A DNA stretch of 33,825 nt, taken from positions 1-33,825 of the forward strand of contig DASQDI010000067.1 in NCBI GenBank assembly GCA_035634255.1, written 5' to 3'. Below are positions 15,449 to 23,939 of this stretch, in pieces. This DNA is from DATLMR01 sp035634255 (GTDB lineage Bacteria > Acidobacteriota > Blastocatellia > UBA7656). A program made the translations under genes and the position numbers. The first letter of the stretch is position 1, and every line of letters begins with the position of its first letter. The notes under the pieces were generated by a model, which saw only the letters and a list, made by a program, of their open reading frames with translations, did not search any database and was not told the origin of the DNA.

Positions 15449-16609
15449 ATGAAAGAGTCTGAAAAAATTCGAGTCTGCATCGTGGTCGCGTCGCTCGACA
15501 TAATCGGCGGGCAGTCCATCCAGGCCGTGCGCCTGCTCGAAGGGCTGCGCCGCGAGCCGGGGGTCGAAGCCGAACTGCTCCCGATAAACCCGCGCCTGCC
15601 GGGCCTCCTGCGCTACCTCCAGCGCGTCAAGTACGTGCGGACCGTAGTGACTTCCATCGCCTACGTCGGCCTGCTGCTCGCGCGCCTGCCCCGCTTCGAC
15701 GTGGTGCATGTCTTCTCGGCTTCTCACTTATCTTTTCTTATCGCGCCGGCCCCGGCCATCCTGATCGCCAGAATGTACGGCAAGCCCGTGGTCCTGAATT
15801 ATCACAGCGGGGAGGCCGACGAACACCTGCGCAGGTGGAGGCGTACGGCCATCCCGATCATGAAGCTCGCTGACCGCCTGATAGTGCAGTCGCGGTACCT
15901 GGTCGAGGTCTTCGGCAGGCACGGGCTGCGGGCCGAGGCGATCTTCAACACGGTCGACTTCTCGTGCTTCCAGTTTCGCAGGCGCTCGCCGCTCGCGCCC
16001 GTGCTGCTGTCGAACCGGAATTTCGAGAAGCATTACAACGTCGCGGCGGTCCTCCGGGCCTTCGCACTCGTCGAGCGGAGCGTGCCCGGCGCCCGCCTCA
16101 TAGTCGCGGGCGACGGGAGCGAGGGCGCGAGCCTGCACTCGCTGGCGCGCGAGCTCGGGCTGCGCAACGTCGAGTTTATGGGCGCGGTCGCGCCCGACGA
16201 GATGCCGCCGCTTTACGACCGGGCCGACATATTCGTCAACGCCTCGAACGTGGACAACATGCCGCTTTCGATCATCGAGGCTTTCGCCTGCGGGCTCCCG
16301 GTCGTCACCACCGGCGCGGGCGGCATACCTCACATTGTGAGCGACGGGGTGAACGGCATCCTTGTTGCCTGTGGAGATCACGAAGGGCTCGCTCGTAACG
16401 TCGTTAATCTCCTTCAAAACGACCGCCGGGCCGCCTCGATTGTCGAAGCGGCGCGCGCCGATTGTCAGAAATATACGTGGGAGGCTGTGCGCCTTGAATG
16501 GCTTACGGCATACGCGGAACTTGCCGGGCGCGATTGCATAAGGATCGCGCGAGTGAACGAACCATCGCCGGTCACGGAGTCGGCTCTGGGAGCCTCTGTC
16601 TCGGAGTAA
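15449..16609 (+). CDS. Family 4 glycosyltransferase with Asp in place of first catalytic Glu
   Basis: This 386-residue GT-B enzyme has an N-terminal domain (CIVVASLDIIGGQSIQAVRLL) and a C-terminal donor domain with LIVAGDGSEG and FMGAVAPDEMPPLYDRADIF. The donor motif reads DNMPLSIIE, so the first Glu of E-x7-E is Asp (D269) while the second is kept (E277). Activity is still plausible, since the second Glu is the more conserved one. A good ribosome site (GAGGAAG) precedes the ATG. The gene starts 31 bases after the previous GT4. Confidence 0.86.
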   Translation: MKESEKIRVCIVVASLDIIGGQSIQAVRLLEGLRREPGVEAELLPINPRLPGLLRYLQRVKYVRTVVTSIAYVGLLLARLPRFDVVHVFSASHLSFLIAPAPAILIARMYGKPVVLNYHSGEADEHLRRWRRTAIPIMKLADRLIVQSRYLVEVFGRHGLRAEAIFNTVDFSCFQFRRRSPLAPVLLSNRNFEKHYNVAAVLRAFALVERSVPGARLIVAGDGSEGASLHSLARELGLRNVEFMGAVAPDEMPPLYDRADIFVNASNVDNMPLSIIEAFACGLPVVTTGAGGIPHIVSDGVNGILVACGDHEGLARNVVNLLQNDRRAASIVEAARADCQKYTWEAVRLEWLTAYAELAGRDCIRIARVNEPSPVTESALGASVSE

Positions 16610-16655
16610 TACGCGGGTGTGTGCTTGGTCTCGAAAACAGGACAGTAAAAACAAA

Positions 16656-19187
16656 ATGATCATAGAGATTGCACAACTCAAGAAGATCAAGGGCCGCAGC
16701 CTTCGAGAACTGCGCGTACGTGGGAAGCAGGAAGTGACGAAGCTCGGAGAGCGCGTGCTCGGGTGGTCCACGAGCGAGATGAGCGACTCGGATTTCTATA
16801 ACGAGATTCGGCCGGGCAGGCGCAACGGGTCGGGCGCGGGGACGGCCCGCGATGTCCTGGGGCGCATCCGCGAGTCGGTATCGCCGCAAACGCGGGCCGG
16901 GACGCTCATTCCCGCGCTCGCGCACCGCGAGCAGATAGTCGCCCTGATGAATGCCCGCTTCGCCGGGCAGAGGGACGCCCTGATAGAGCGCGCCGACCGC
17001 GCGGCCCGAGGGGAGTTCGACCTGCTCGGGTTTAAAGACCTGAGCTTCGGAAACCCCATCGACTGGCACCTTGAGCCGGTCTCCGGCAAGCGCTCGCCGC
17101 TCAACCACTGGAGCACAATCGAATACCTCAACCCGGCCAGGTCGGGCGACAAGAAAGTGACGTGGGAGCTGAACAGGCATCAGCATTTCGTCACGCTCGG
17201 GCAGGCGTATTGGCTCACGAACGACGAGCGGTACGCCGAGAGCTTCGTCGCGCAGGCGACTTCGTGGATGGACGACAACCCTCCCGAGCAGGGCATCAAT
17301 TGGACGAGCAGCCTTGAGGTGGCGTTCCGCTCCATCTCGTGGCTGTGGGCCCTGCACCTGTTCGCGGGCTCGCCTTACGTCACGGCCGACTTCGCCGCGC
17401 GCATGTTGAAGTTTCTGATAGCGCACGGCCGCCACATCAACGCCTACCTCTCGCACTACTTCAGCCCGAACACTCACCTGACGGGCGAAGCGCTCGGCCT
17501 CTTCTACCTCGGCTCGGCCCTGCCCGAGTTCAGCCGCGCGAAGGGCTGGCGCGAGACCGGGCTCAGGATACTGCTCGAACAGCTGCCGGTGCAGGTCCGC
17601 GCGGACGGGGTCTACTTCGAGCAGGCCACCTATTACCACCGCTACACGGCAGACTTTTACCTGCACCTGCTGGTGCTCTCGCGCGCGAGCGACACGGCCC
17701 TGCCTGCGGAGGTCGGGCGAAGGCTGTCCCTGATGCTGGACCACCTGATGTGGATAACGAGGCCGGACCGCACGTCCCCGGTCATCGGTGACGATGACGG
17801 CGGAAGGCTGATCCTGCTGGGCGTGCGCGATTCTTCGGATTTCAGCGACACCCTGGCGGCGGGCGCGGCGGTCTTCGAGCGGGGAGACTGGAAGTTCGTC
17901 GCGGGCGAGGCGGCCTGCGAGACTCTGTGGCTGCTCGGGCCGGAGGCCGTGGAGCGCTACGACCGGATCGCGCCAGAGCCGCCCTCGGATCACGAGCGCG
18001 CCTTCACGGAGGGCGGCTATTACGTCATGCGCGACGGCTGGTCCAGGGATTCGAGCTACGCGCTTATCGATTGCGGGCCGCACGGGTCCGCCGGGTGCGG
18101 GCACGCGCACGCGGACTCGCTCTCGTTCGAGTTCGCCTCGCGCGGGACGACCTGGCTCATCGACCCGGGGACGTTCACCTACACCCTGAACCTCGACATG
18201 CGGAACGAGTTCCGGGTCACGTCCGCGCACAACACGACCATGGTCGATGGCGAGTCGCAATCTATCCCGGCGGGGCCTTTCTCGTGGAGCCACGTCGCGC
18301 GGTCCAGCGCGCGGGCGTTCACGACCGGCCCAAGCTTCGCGTACTTCGAAGGCTCGCACGACGGCTACGAGCGGCTCGAAGACCGGGTCACGCACTCCCG
18401 CGGGGTGATGATGGTGAAGGCGGGGGACGAGCACCCTCTCCCCACCTACCTCGTGCTGCGCGACAGGTTCTCGGCGCGCGACTCTCACCGCTACGAGATG
18501 ACTTATCACTTCCCGTCCTACTGCTCCACCGTGGCGATTGAGAACCGCCTGAAGGTCGCGGAGCCGCGCGGCGGGAGGTTGTTGCTCACCGCGTTCGGCA
18601 CCGCCCCGACGAAGGCGGAAATCCGGCGCGGCTGGGTCTCCCGGTGCCACAGGCACAGAGAGCAGGCCCCGGTAGGGGTCATCGAAGCGACGGGGCGCGG
18701 CTCTCAGGAGTTCGTCACTTTCATCATCCCCGGACAGGCTTCCGTCTCGCGGGCGGCGAACGGGTTCGCCATCACGGCCGGCCGCGCGCGGGACTTCATA
18801 ATGACGGGCGACGGGGCCGCCCAAGAGTGCGGCCCCGTCCGCGCTCGCGCCGAGCTTGCGTGGGCGCGACTGGACGCGGGCGAGACGGCGGACGGATTTA
18901 CGGGCGCGGGCTTCGTCTTCGGGGACGCGCTTGAGGTCTGCGGGGTGGGCTTCGCTTCCGAAGCGATTGCCGAATCTTTCTCGATGCGAAAAGAGAAAGC
19001 TCAGGACGAGCTGAGCCTGTCGGTTTCGGGCGTGTCTCGTTTCCGCCTGAGCTTCGACCGGCCCCCGGCCAGGATCAGGATCGGCCGGACGGCCTTCAGC
19101 CTGAAGCCGGGATTGAGCAGCGCCGTATTCGTGATGGAGGGGGCGGGCTGGAAGGTCGTGGACAGTATCAACAGGGTGACTAACTAA
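16656..19187 (+). CDS. Heparinase II/III-like (alginate-lyase superfamily) enzyme
   Basis: This 843-residue protein has an alpha/alpha-toroid N-terminal half with NTHLTGEA (N272-A278) and YYHRYTAD (Y326, Y327, H328), then the beta-sandwich heparinase II/III domain with GHAHADSLSFEF (H483, H485, D487) and the following GTFTYTL and HNTTMVDG motifs. These are the catalytic and zinc-site motifs of lyases that cleave uronic-acid polymers by beta-elimination. Such enzymes are standard in XrtA-type EPS loci, presumably trimming or releasing the polymer. No classical signal peptide is visible, so location is uncertain. ATG 16656 is favoured; an in-frame GTG at 16617 is the alternative. Its stop overlaps the next start by one base (TAATG). 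Confidence 0.88.
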   Translation: MIIEIAQLKKIKGRSLRELRVRGKQEVTKLGERVLGWSTSEMSDSDFYNEIRPGRRNGSGAGTARDVLGRIRESVSPQTRAGTLIPALAHREQIVALMNARFAGQRDALIERADRAARGEFDLLGFKDLSFGNPIDWHLEPVSGKRSPLNHWSTIEYLNPARSGDKKVTWELNRHQHFVTLGQAYWLTNDERYAESFVAQATSWMDDNPPEQGINWTSSLEVAFRSISWLWALHLFAGSPYVTADFAARMLKFLIAHGRHINAYLSHYFSPNTHLTGEALGLFYLGSALPEFSRAKGWRETGLRILLEQLPVQVRADGVYFEQATYYHRYTADFYLHLLVLSRASDTALPAEVGRRLSLMLDHLMWITRPDRTSPVIGDDDGGRLILLGVRDSSDFSDTLAAGAAVFERGDWKFVAGEAACETLWLLGPEAVERYDRIAPEPPSDHERAFTEGGYYVMRDGWSRDSSYALIDCGPHGSAGCGHAHADSLSFEFASRGTTWLIDPGTFTYTLNLDMRNEFRVTSAHNTTMVDGESQSIPAGPFSWSHVARSSARAFTTGPSFAYFEGSHDGYERLEDRVTHSRGVMMVKAGDEHPLPTYLVLRDRFSARDSHRYEMTYHFPSYCSTVAIENRLKVAEPRGGRLLLTAFGTAPTKAEIRRGWVSRCHRHREQAPVGVIEATGRGSQEFVTFIIPGQASVSRAANGFAITAGRARDFIMTGDGAAQECGPVRARAELAWARLDAGETADGFTGAGFVFGDALEVCGVGFASEAIAESFSMRKEKAQDELSLSVSGVSRFRLSFDRPPARIRIGRTAFSLKPGLSSAVFVMEGAGWKVVDSINRVTN

Positions 19188-21163
19188 TGTGTGGAATCTG
19201 CGGAATCGCCGCGCCCGGACACCTGGGCCGAAGAATAGATGAGGGACTGCTCGCGCGCATGCGCGACTCGATGGAGCACCGCGGGCCGGACGGGGCGGCG
19301 AGCTACATCGATGGCAACGTCGGGCTGGGCCACCGCCGCCTCTCCATCGTCGACATCAACGGGGGCCATCAGCCGATGTCGAACGAGGACGGATCGGTCT
19401 GGCTCACCTTCAACGGGGAGATATACAACCACCGCGACATCCGGCCGGGGCTGGAGGCGCGCGGTCACGTCTACCGGAGCGCGTGCGACACGGAGACGAT
19501 CATCCACCTTTACGAGGAGCGGGGGCCGCGCGTGGTCGAGGAGCTCCGCGGGATGTTCGCCTTCGCGATCTGGGACCGGAACCGGAACCGGCTGCTGCTC
19601 GCGCGCGACCGCGTGGGGATCAAGCCGCTTTATTATGCGCTGCTGGAAGACGGGCGCATCTACTTCGCGTCCGAGATCAAGGCGATCATCGAGGCGGGGG
19701 CCGTGCGGCCCGAGCTTAATTACGCGGCGCTCTCCGACTACGCGGCGAACCGCGCGCCCTCGGGCGAAGAGACCCTCTTCCGCGGGATCAAGCGGCTGAT
19801 GCCGGGCCACACGCTCGTGTGGAGCGACGGCCGCGTCGAGATCAACCGCTACTGGGACGTGAGCTTCGCCAAGTCGGAGGACTCGCTCTCCGACCGGGAG
19901 TACGTCGGGCGGTTCACCGAGCTGTTCGAAGAGTCGGTGCGGCTGCGCCTGATGGCGGACGTGCCGCTCGGGATGTTCCTGTCGGGCGGGATCGATTCGA
20001 GCGCCATCGCCTCCGTGATGAGCCGGATGGTCCACGACCCCATCAAGACCTTCTCCGTCGCCTTCGCCGAGCGCGAGGCGAACGAGTTGGAGTTCGCGCG
20101 GCAGGTCGCCTACGCCTACGGGACCGACCACCACGAGGTGGTCGTGAGCCCCGAGCAGTTCTTCGAGGCCCTGCCCGCCCTCGTGTATCAGGAAGACGAG
20201 CCCATCGCCCACCCGTCGAGCGTGCCGCTCTATTTCGTCTCCCGGCTCGCCTCAGATCACGTCAAGGTGGTGCTGACGGGCGAGGGCAGCGACGAACTGC
20301 TGGCGGGGTACGGCAAGTACTTCACGACCGTCTACAACCTCGCGTTCGGGCGGGCGTACGAGCGCACCCTGCCGGATGGCGTGCGCTCGTGGGTCAGGCG
20401 GAAGATCGAAAGCATGGGCACGGCCTCGCGCACGCGGCAGAGGCTGTCGCGCACCTTCCTCTGCGTGAAGCCGGACATCGAGAGCATCTACTTCGATAAC
20501 TTCTCCGTCTTCTCGCTCGGGATGCAGGAGCGCCTCTTCAGCGCCGAGGCGCGCGCGCGGATGGGCGAAAGCTACGCATACAGCGCCCCGCTCGGGCACC
20601 TGAGGGAGTCGGACGCCGTCGCCTTCGTCGACCAGCTCCTGGCGTCGGACCTCAAGACCTACCTGCACGAGCTTCTGATGAAGCAGGACCAGATGAGCAT
20701 GGCGGCTTCGATAGAGAGCCGCGTGCCGTTCCTCGATCACAAGCTGGTCGAGTTCGCCTCGGCCCTGCCCGTGCGGATGAAGCTGAGGGGGATGACCACC
20801 AAGCACATCCTCCGCGAGTCCATGCGGGACCGCCTGCCGAAATCGATCCTCACGCGCAAGAAGATGGGCTTCCCGGTGCCGGTGGGCCAGTGGATGCGGG
20901 GCCGGTTCAGGCACGTCCTCGACGAGTACGTGACGGGCGCGCGGGCGCGGGCGCGCGGCATCTTCGACGGGGCATTCGTGGGCGAGCTGATCGCGCGCCA
21001 CGAGGCGGGCGAGGACCACTCGGAGCGTCTGTGGTCCCTCGTGAATTTCGAGATGTGGCAGCGCCAGTTCATCGACGGGGAGCGGGTGCCGGACCTCGAC
21101 GAGAGGCTCGGCCGGAGCGGCGGCCCCGTGATGAGGATGGAGAGGGTAAAGACCGTGGCGTGA
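19187..21163 (+). CDS. asnB: Asparagine synthetase-type glutamine amidotransferase
   Basis: This 658-residue enzyme starts MCGICGIA, exposing the catalytic Cys2 of class II (Ntn) glutamine amidotransferases. HRGPDG, NGEIYN and SACDTE complete the glutaminase site. The C-terminal ATP-pyrophosphatase domain carries SGGIDSS (266-272), TGEGSDE and the SRVPFLDH motif of AsnB. It would transfer glutamine-derived ammonia to a carboxylate activated with ATP. In EPS loci such proteins (TIGR03108-like) are thought to amidate a uronic acid of the polymer rather than make free asparagine; here that is inference from context. The start overlaps the heparinase-like stop. Confidence 0.88.
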   Translation: MCGICGIAAPGHLGRRIDEGLLARMRDSMEHRGPDGAASYIDGNVGLGHRRLSIVDINGGHQPMSNEDGSVWLTFNGEIYNHRDIRPGLEARGHVYRSACDTETIIHLYEERGPRVVEELRGMFAFAIWDRNRNRLLLARDRVGIKPLYYALLEDGRIYFASEIKAIIEAGAVRPELNYAALSDYAANRAPSGEETLFRGIKRLMPGHTLVWSDGRVEINRYWDVSFAKSEDSLSDREYVGRFTELFEESVRLRLMADVPLGMFLSGGIDSSAIASVMSRMVHDPIKTFSVAFAEREANELEFARQVAYAYGTDHHEVVVSPEQFFEALPALVYQEDEPIAHPSSVPLYFVSRLASDHVKVVLTGEGSDELLAGYGKYFTTVYNLAFGRAYERTLPDGVRSWVRRKIESMGTASRTRQRLSRTFLCVKPDIESIYFDNFSVFSLGMQERLFSAEARARMGESYAYSAPLGHLRESDAVAFVDQLLASDLKTYLHELLMKQDQMSMAASIESRVPFLDHKLVEFASALPVRMKLRGMTTKHILRESMRDRLPKSILTRKKMGFPVPVGQWMRGRFRHVLDEYVTGARARARGIFDGAFVGELIARHEAGEDHSERLWSLVNFEMWQRQFIDGERVPDLDERLGRSGGPVMRMERVKTVA

Positions 21164-21204
21164 GTGTTCCGACATTAACCGGAACTGACAGGGAGTGGGC
21201 AATT

Positions 21205-22029
21205 ATGCAAAACGCGATGTCGATAGACCTGGAGGAGTGGTTCTGCGTTCACAACTTCAGCCGGGTCATTCAGAACAAGGACTGGGACAAGTGCGAGTCG
21301 AGGGTTTACAACAGCACCCGCCGCATACTCGATCTGCTGGAGCGGCACAACACGCGCGCGACCTTCTTCGTGCTCGGGTGGGTGGCCGAGAGGCTGCCCG
21401 AGCTCATCCGCGAGATCGAGCAGAGGGATCACGAGATAGCCGTCCACGGCTACAACCACCTGCTGCTGACCGAGATCACCCCGAGCGAGTTCGACGAGGA
21501 CCTGTCGAGGGCGCTCGAAGCGATAGACCGGTGCGGGGTCAAGCAGACCGTGATCGGGTTCAGAGCGCCGTCATTCACGGTGGTCGAGAAGACCTGGAAG
21601 TGGGCCTTGAAGATACTCGAAAAGTACAACATCAAGTACGACTCCTCGATCTTCCCGGTCGGCTTCCACCCGGACTATGGGATGCCGGACGCGCCCCTGA
21701 GCCCGTACAGGATCACGGACCGCCTCATCGAGTTCCCGATGAGCTGCATAGAGATGTTCGGGAAGAGGCTGCCTTTCAGCGGCGGCGGCTACTTCAGGCT
21801 CTTCCCTTACGCCTACACCAAGTACTGCATCAAGCAGTGCAACAGGCTGGGGCGGCCAGCCGTCTTCTATCTCCACCCGTGGGAGATCGACTTCGAACAG
21901 CCGAAGATGGACCTGCCGGCGTCGAAGAGGTTCCGTCACTATCACAACCTGGATAAGACCGAGCAGAGGCTCGACAAGCTTTTAAGCGACTTTCAATTTA
22001 CGACCATGAAGGAGGTACTGGGGCTTTGA
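21205..22029 (+). CDS. PEP-CTERM-locus polysaccharide deacetylase (DLEEW type, DUF3473)
   Basis: This 274-residue protein is the second CE4-fold enzyme of the locus. It opens with MSIDLEEWF (D8, E10, E11), the form taken by the catalytic motif in the XrtA-locus subfamily (TIGR03006-like), instead of the FDDG of classical enzymes. HGYNH (H81, H85) supplies the metal ligands. FRAPSF and FYLHPWEID are further conserved blocks. It has no signal peptide and is probably cytoplasmic, acting on a precursor. The ATG at 21205 (GGGAG 8 bases upstream) places the motif at the very N-terminus as in relatives. The stop overlaps the next gene's TTG. Confidence 0.9.
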   Translation: MQNAMSIDLEEWFCVHNFSRVIQNKDWDKCESRVYNSTRRILDLLERHNTRATFFVLGWVAERLPELIREIEQRDHEIAVHGYNHLLLTEITPSEFDEDLSRALEAIDRCGVKQTVIGFRAPSFTVVEKTWKWALKILEKYNIKYDSSIFPVGFHPDYGMPDAPLSPYRITDRLIEFPMSCIEMFGKRLPFSGGGYFRLFPYAYTKYCIKQCNRLGRPAVFYLHPWEIDFEQPKMDLPASKRFRHYHNLDKTEQRLDKLLSDFQFTTMKEVLGL

Positions 22030-22685
22030 ATAACGAAATCGTATCGCAAAGGAATTTCTGGAACAGCGAGGCGGATGCCTTCCAGAGGATATACACGCAC
22101 CAGAAGCCGGGCCTGTCGAACGTTTTGGACAGGGTCTTCCGCAAGGACATGTACGAGCGGTTCGTCTTCACCATCGAGAACTGCGCGCCCATACAGGGCC
22201 GCAGCTTCCTCGACGTGGGCTGCGGGAGCGGGCTTTACAGCATGGAGCTGGCGAAGAAGGGCGCGGGCCACGTCACCGGGCTCGACATCGCGGAAGTCAT
22301 GATAGGCCTCTGCGAGAATGCCGCCAAAAACGAAGGGGTCGAGGACCGCTGCACCTTCCTGCACACGGACCTGCTCGAATACAGGCCCGACCGGGACTTC
22401 GACGTGACGATAGGCATCGGGCTTTTCGACTACATCCGCGACCCGCTCCCGGTGCTGAAGAAGATGCGCGAGGTGACGACCGACAAGGCCATCCTCGCCT
22501 TCCCGAGGTTCTGGACGTGGCGCGCGCCCATCAGGAAGGCCCGGCTCAACCTTAAGGGCTGCGACGTCTTCTTCTACACGCGCGAGCGGATAGACCAGCT
22601 GTTGAAGGGCGCGGGGTTCGCGCGCCATGAGGTTACGCGGGTCGGCAAGCTGCACTGCGTCATCGCTTACTCGAATAAGGCCTGA
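22026..22685 (+). CDS. Class I SAM-dependent methyltransferase
   Basis: This 219-residue Rossmann-fold methyltransferase has motif I FLDVGCGSGLYSMELAKKG and the acidic loop GLDIAEVMI; DVTIGIGLFDYI corresponds to motif II. Fusion domains are absent. It starts at TTG within the stop of the deacetylase (TTGA), with AAGGAGG at 22009-22015, so translation is coupled. In this operon it probably methylates a sugar of the repeat unit or a lipid-linked intermediate; the target atom is not predictable. Confidence 0.82.
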   Translation: MNNEIVSQRNFWNSEADAFQRIYTHQKPGLSNVLDRVFRKDMYERFVFTIENCAPIQGRSFLDVGCGSGLYSMELAKKGAGHVTGLDIAEVMIGLCENAAKNEGVEDRCTFLHTDLLEYRPDRDFDVTIGIGLFDYIRDPLPVLKKMREVTTDKAILAFPRFWTWRAPIRKARLNLKGCDVFFYTRERIDQLLKGAGFARHEVTRVGKLHCVIAYSNKA

Positions 22686-22696
22686 AGGTTTGCGCT

Positions 22697-23923
22697 ATGG
22701 ACATACTCTGGTTGAAAGGTGATCTGCTGCACCCCGTCGACAAGGGCGGGAAGATTCGGACTTACCAGATGCTCAGGCAGCTGAGGCGGGATCACAAGGT
22801 CACTTTTCTCACGCTCGCCAACAGGGACGACCCGCCGGAGGCTCTGGGGCTGGCGCACGAATACTGCGACCGGCTGGTCAGCGTGCCGTACGAGGAGCCG
22901 AGGAAGTTCAGCCCCAGGTTCTACCGCGACCTGCTCCTGAACCTCAGCTCGCCCCTGCCGTACGCGCTCGAAAAGTACCAGTCGGAGGCGATGAGGCGCG
23001 AGATATCCCGCGAGATGCGCGAGCATCATTACGACGTGATCGTCTGCGACTTCCTCGTCCCGAGCGTGAACATCCCCGAGCCGAACGACTGGACGACCGT
23101 GCTCTTCCAGCACAACGTCGAGTCGATGATATGGCGGAGGCACTTCGAGACGCAGTCGCACAGGCTGAAGAAGACCTACCTCTACAACCAGTGGCGCAAG
23201 ATGGACCGGTACGAGCGCGCCGCCTGCCACCGGTTCGACGCGGTCGTGGCCGTGTCGGAGGCCGACCGCGACCTGATGCGCGAAGAGTTCGGGCTGCGCG
23301 AAGTCTACGACGTGCCCACGGGGGTTGACACGGAATTCTTCCGGCCGGCCGGCGCGGCCGTCAACCCCCGCGAGCTGGTCTTCACGGGCTCAATGGACTG
23401 GATGCCCAACGAAGACGGGATGCTTTACTTCGTCGAGAAGATACTGCCGATAGTCAGGCGGTCGATGCCCGACGTGGAGCTGACGGTCGTGGGGCGCAAC
23501 CCGACGCGGCAGCTCGTGGCGATGGCGGAGGCCGACCCGAGGATCAAAGTGACGGGGCGCGTGGACGACATACGGCCTTACCTCGACCGCGCGGCGGCGT
23601 CCATAGTGCCCCTGCGCGTCGGCGGGGGCACGCGCCTCAAGATATACGAGGCGATGGCGATGGCGCGGCCCGTCATCTCGACCACGGTGGGGGCGGAGGG
23701 GCTGCCCCTATCGGACGGCGAGGAGATATTCATCGCGGACGCGCCGGAGGAGTTCGCCGAGAGGGTCGTCCGCGTCCTGTCGGACGAGGCGCTCGCGTCC
23801 CGCATGGGCGCGCGCGGGCGCGAGGTCGTCTGCTCGCGCTTCGGGTGGGACCGCGCCGCCGACAGGTTCTCGGAGATATGCGAGCGCGTGGTCAGGAATA
23901 ATTCGCGCAAACGCGCGGCATGA
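22697..23923 (+). CDS. Family 4 glycosyltransferase, PEP-CTERM/XrtA type
   Basis: This 408-residue GT-B enzyme begins MDILWLKGDLLHPVDKGGK and has VLFQHNVESMIWRRH in the N-terminal domain, then LVFTGSMDWMPNEDG, LTVVGRNP and VPLRVGGGTRLKIYEAMAM in the donor domain. This set resembles the exosortase-locus glycosyltransferase subfamily (TIGR03087-like), in which the donor site is GGGTRLK..E rather than a classic E-x7-E. It transfers a sugar to the lipid-linked intermediate at the cytoplasmic face. The ATG lies 12 bases after the methyltransferase stop. Confidence 0.87.
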   Translation: MDILWLKGDLLHPVDKGGKIRTYQMLRQLRRDHKVTFLTLANRDDPPEALGLAHEYCDRLVSVPYEEPRKFSPRFYRDLLLNLSSPLPYALEKYQSEAMRREISREMREHHYDVIVCDFLVPSVNIPEPNDWTTVLFQHNVESMIWRRHFETQSHRLKKTYLYNQWRKMDRYERAACHRFDAVVAVSEADRDLMREEFGLREVYDVPTGVDTEFFRPAGAAVNPRELVFTGSMDWMPNEDGMLYFVEKILPIVRRSMPDVELTVVGRNPTRQLVAMAEADPRIKVTGRVDDIRPYLDRAAASIVPLRVGGGTRLKIYEAMAMARPVISTTVGAEGLPLSDGEEIFIADAPEEFAERVVRVLSDEALASRMGARGREVVCSRFGWDRAADRFSEICERVVRNNSRKRAA

Positions 23924-23939
23924 AGAAGAGGATCATTAT

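Noticed and set aside
16572..18824. A 750-codon open frame on the - strand opposite the heparinase-like gene
   Set aside because: It is a shadow frame in GC-rich DNA, rich in Arg, Pro and Val, with no motif, while the + frame carries clear heparinase II/III motifs. The same holds for the long - frames at 4054-5700, 6548-7807, 11141-12451 and 12794-14236.
20890..21204. Upstream extension of the DLEEW deacetylase frame
   Set aside because: It overlaps the asparagine-synthetase gene. Relatives start just before the DLEEW motif, matching ATG 21205.
21205..22029. Loss of catalytic Asp in the second deacetylase as a sign of a dead enzyme
   Set aside because: The DLEEW form is the normal motif of this exosortase-locus subfamily, and the HxxxH metal ligands are intact.
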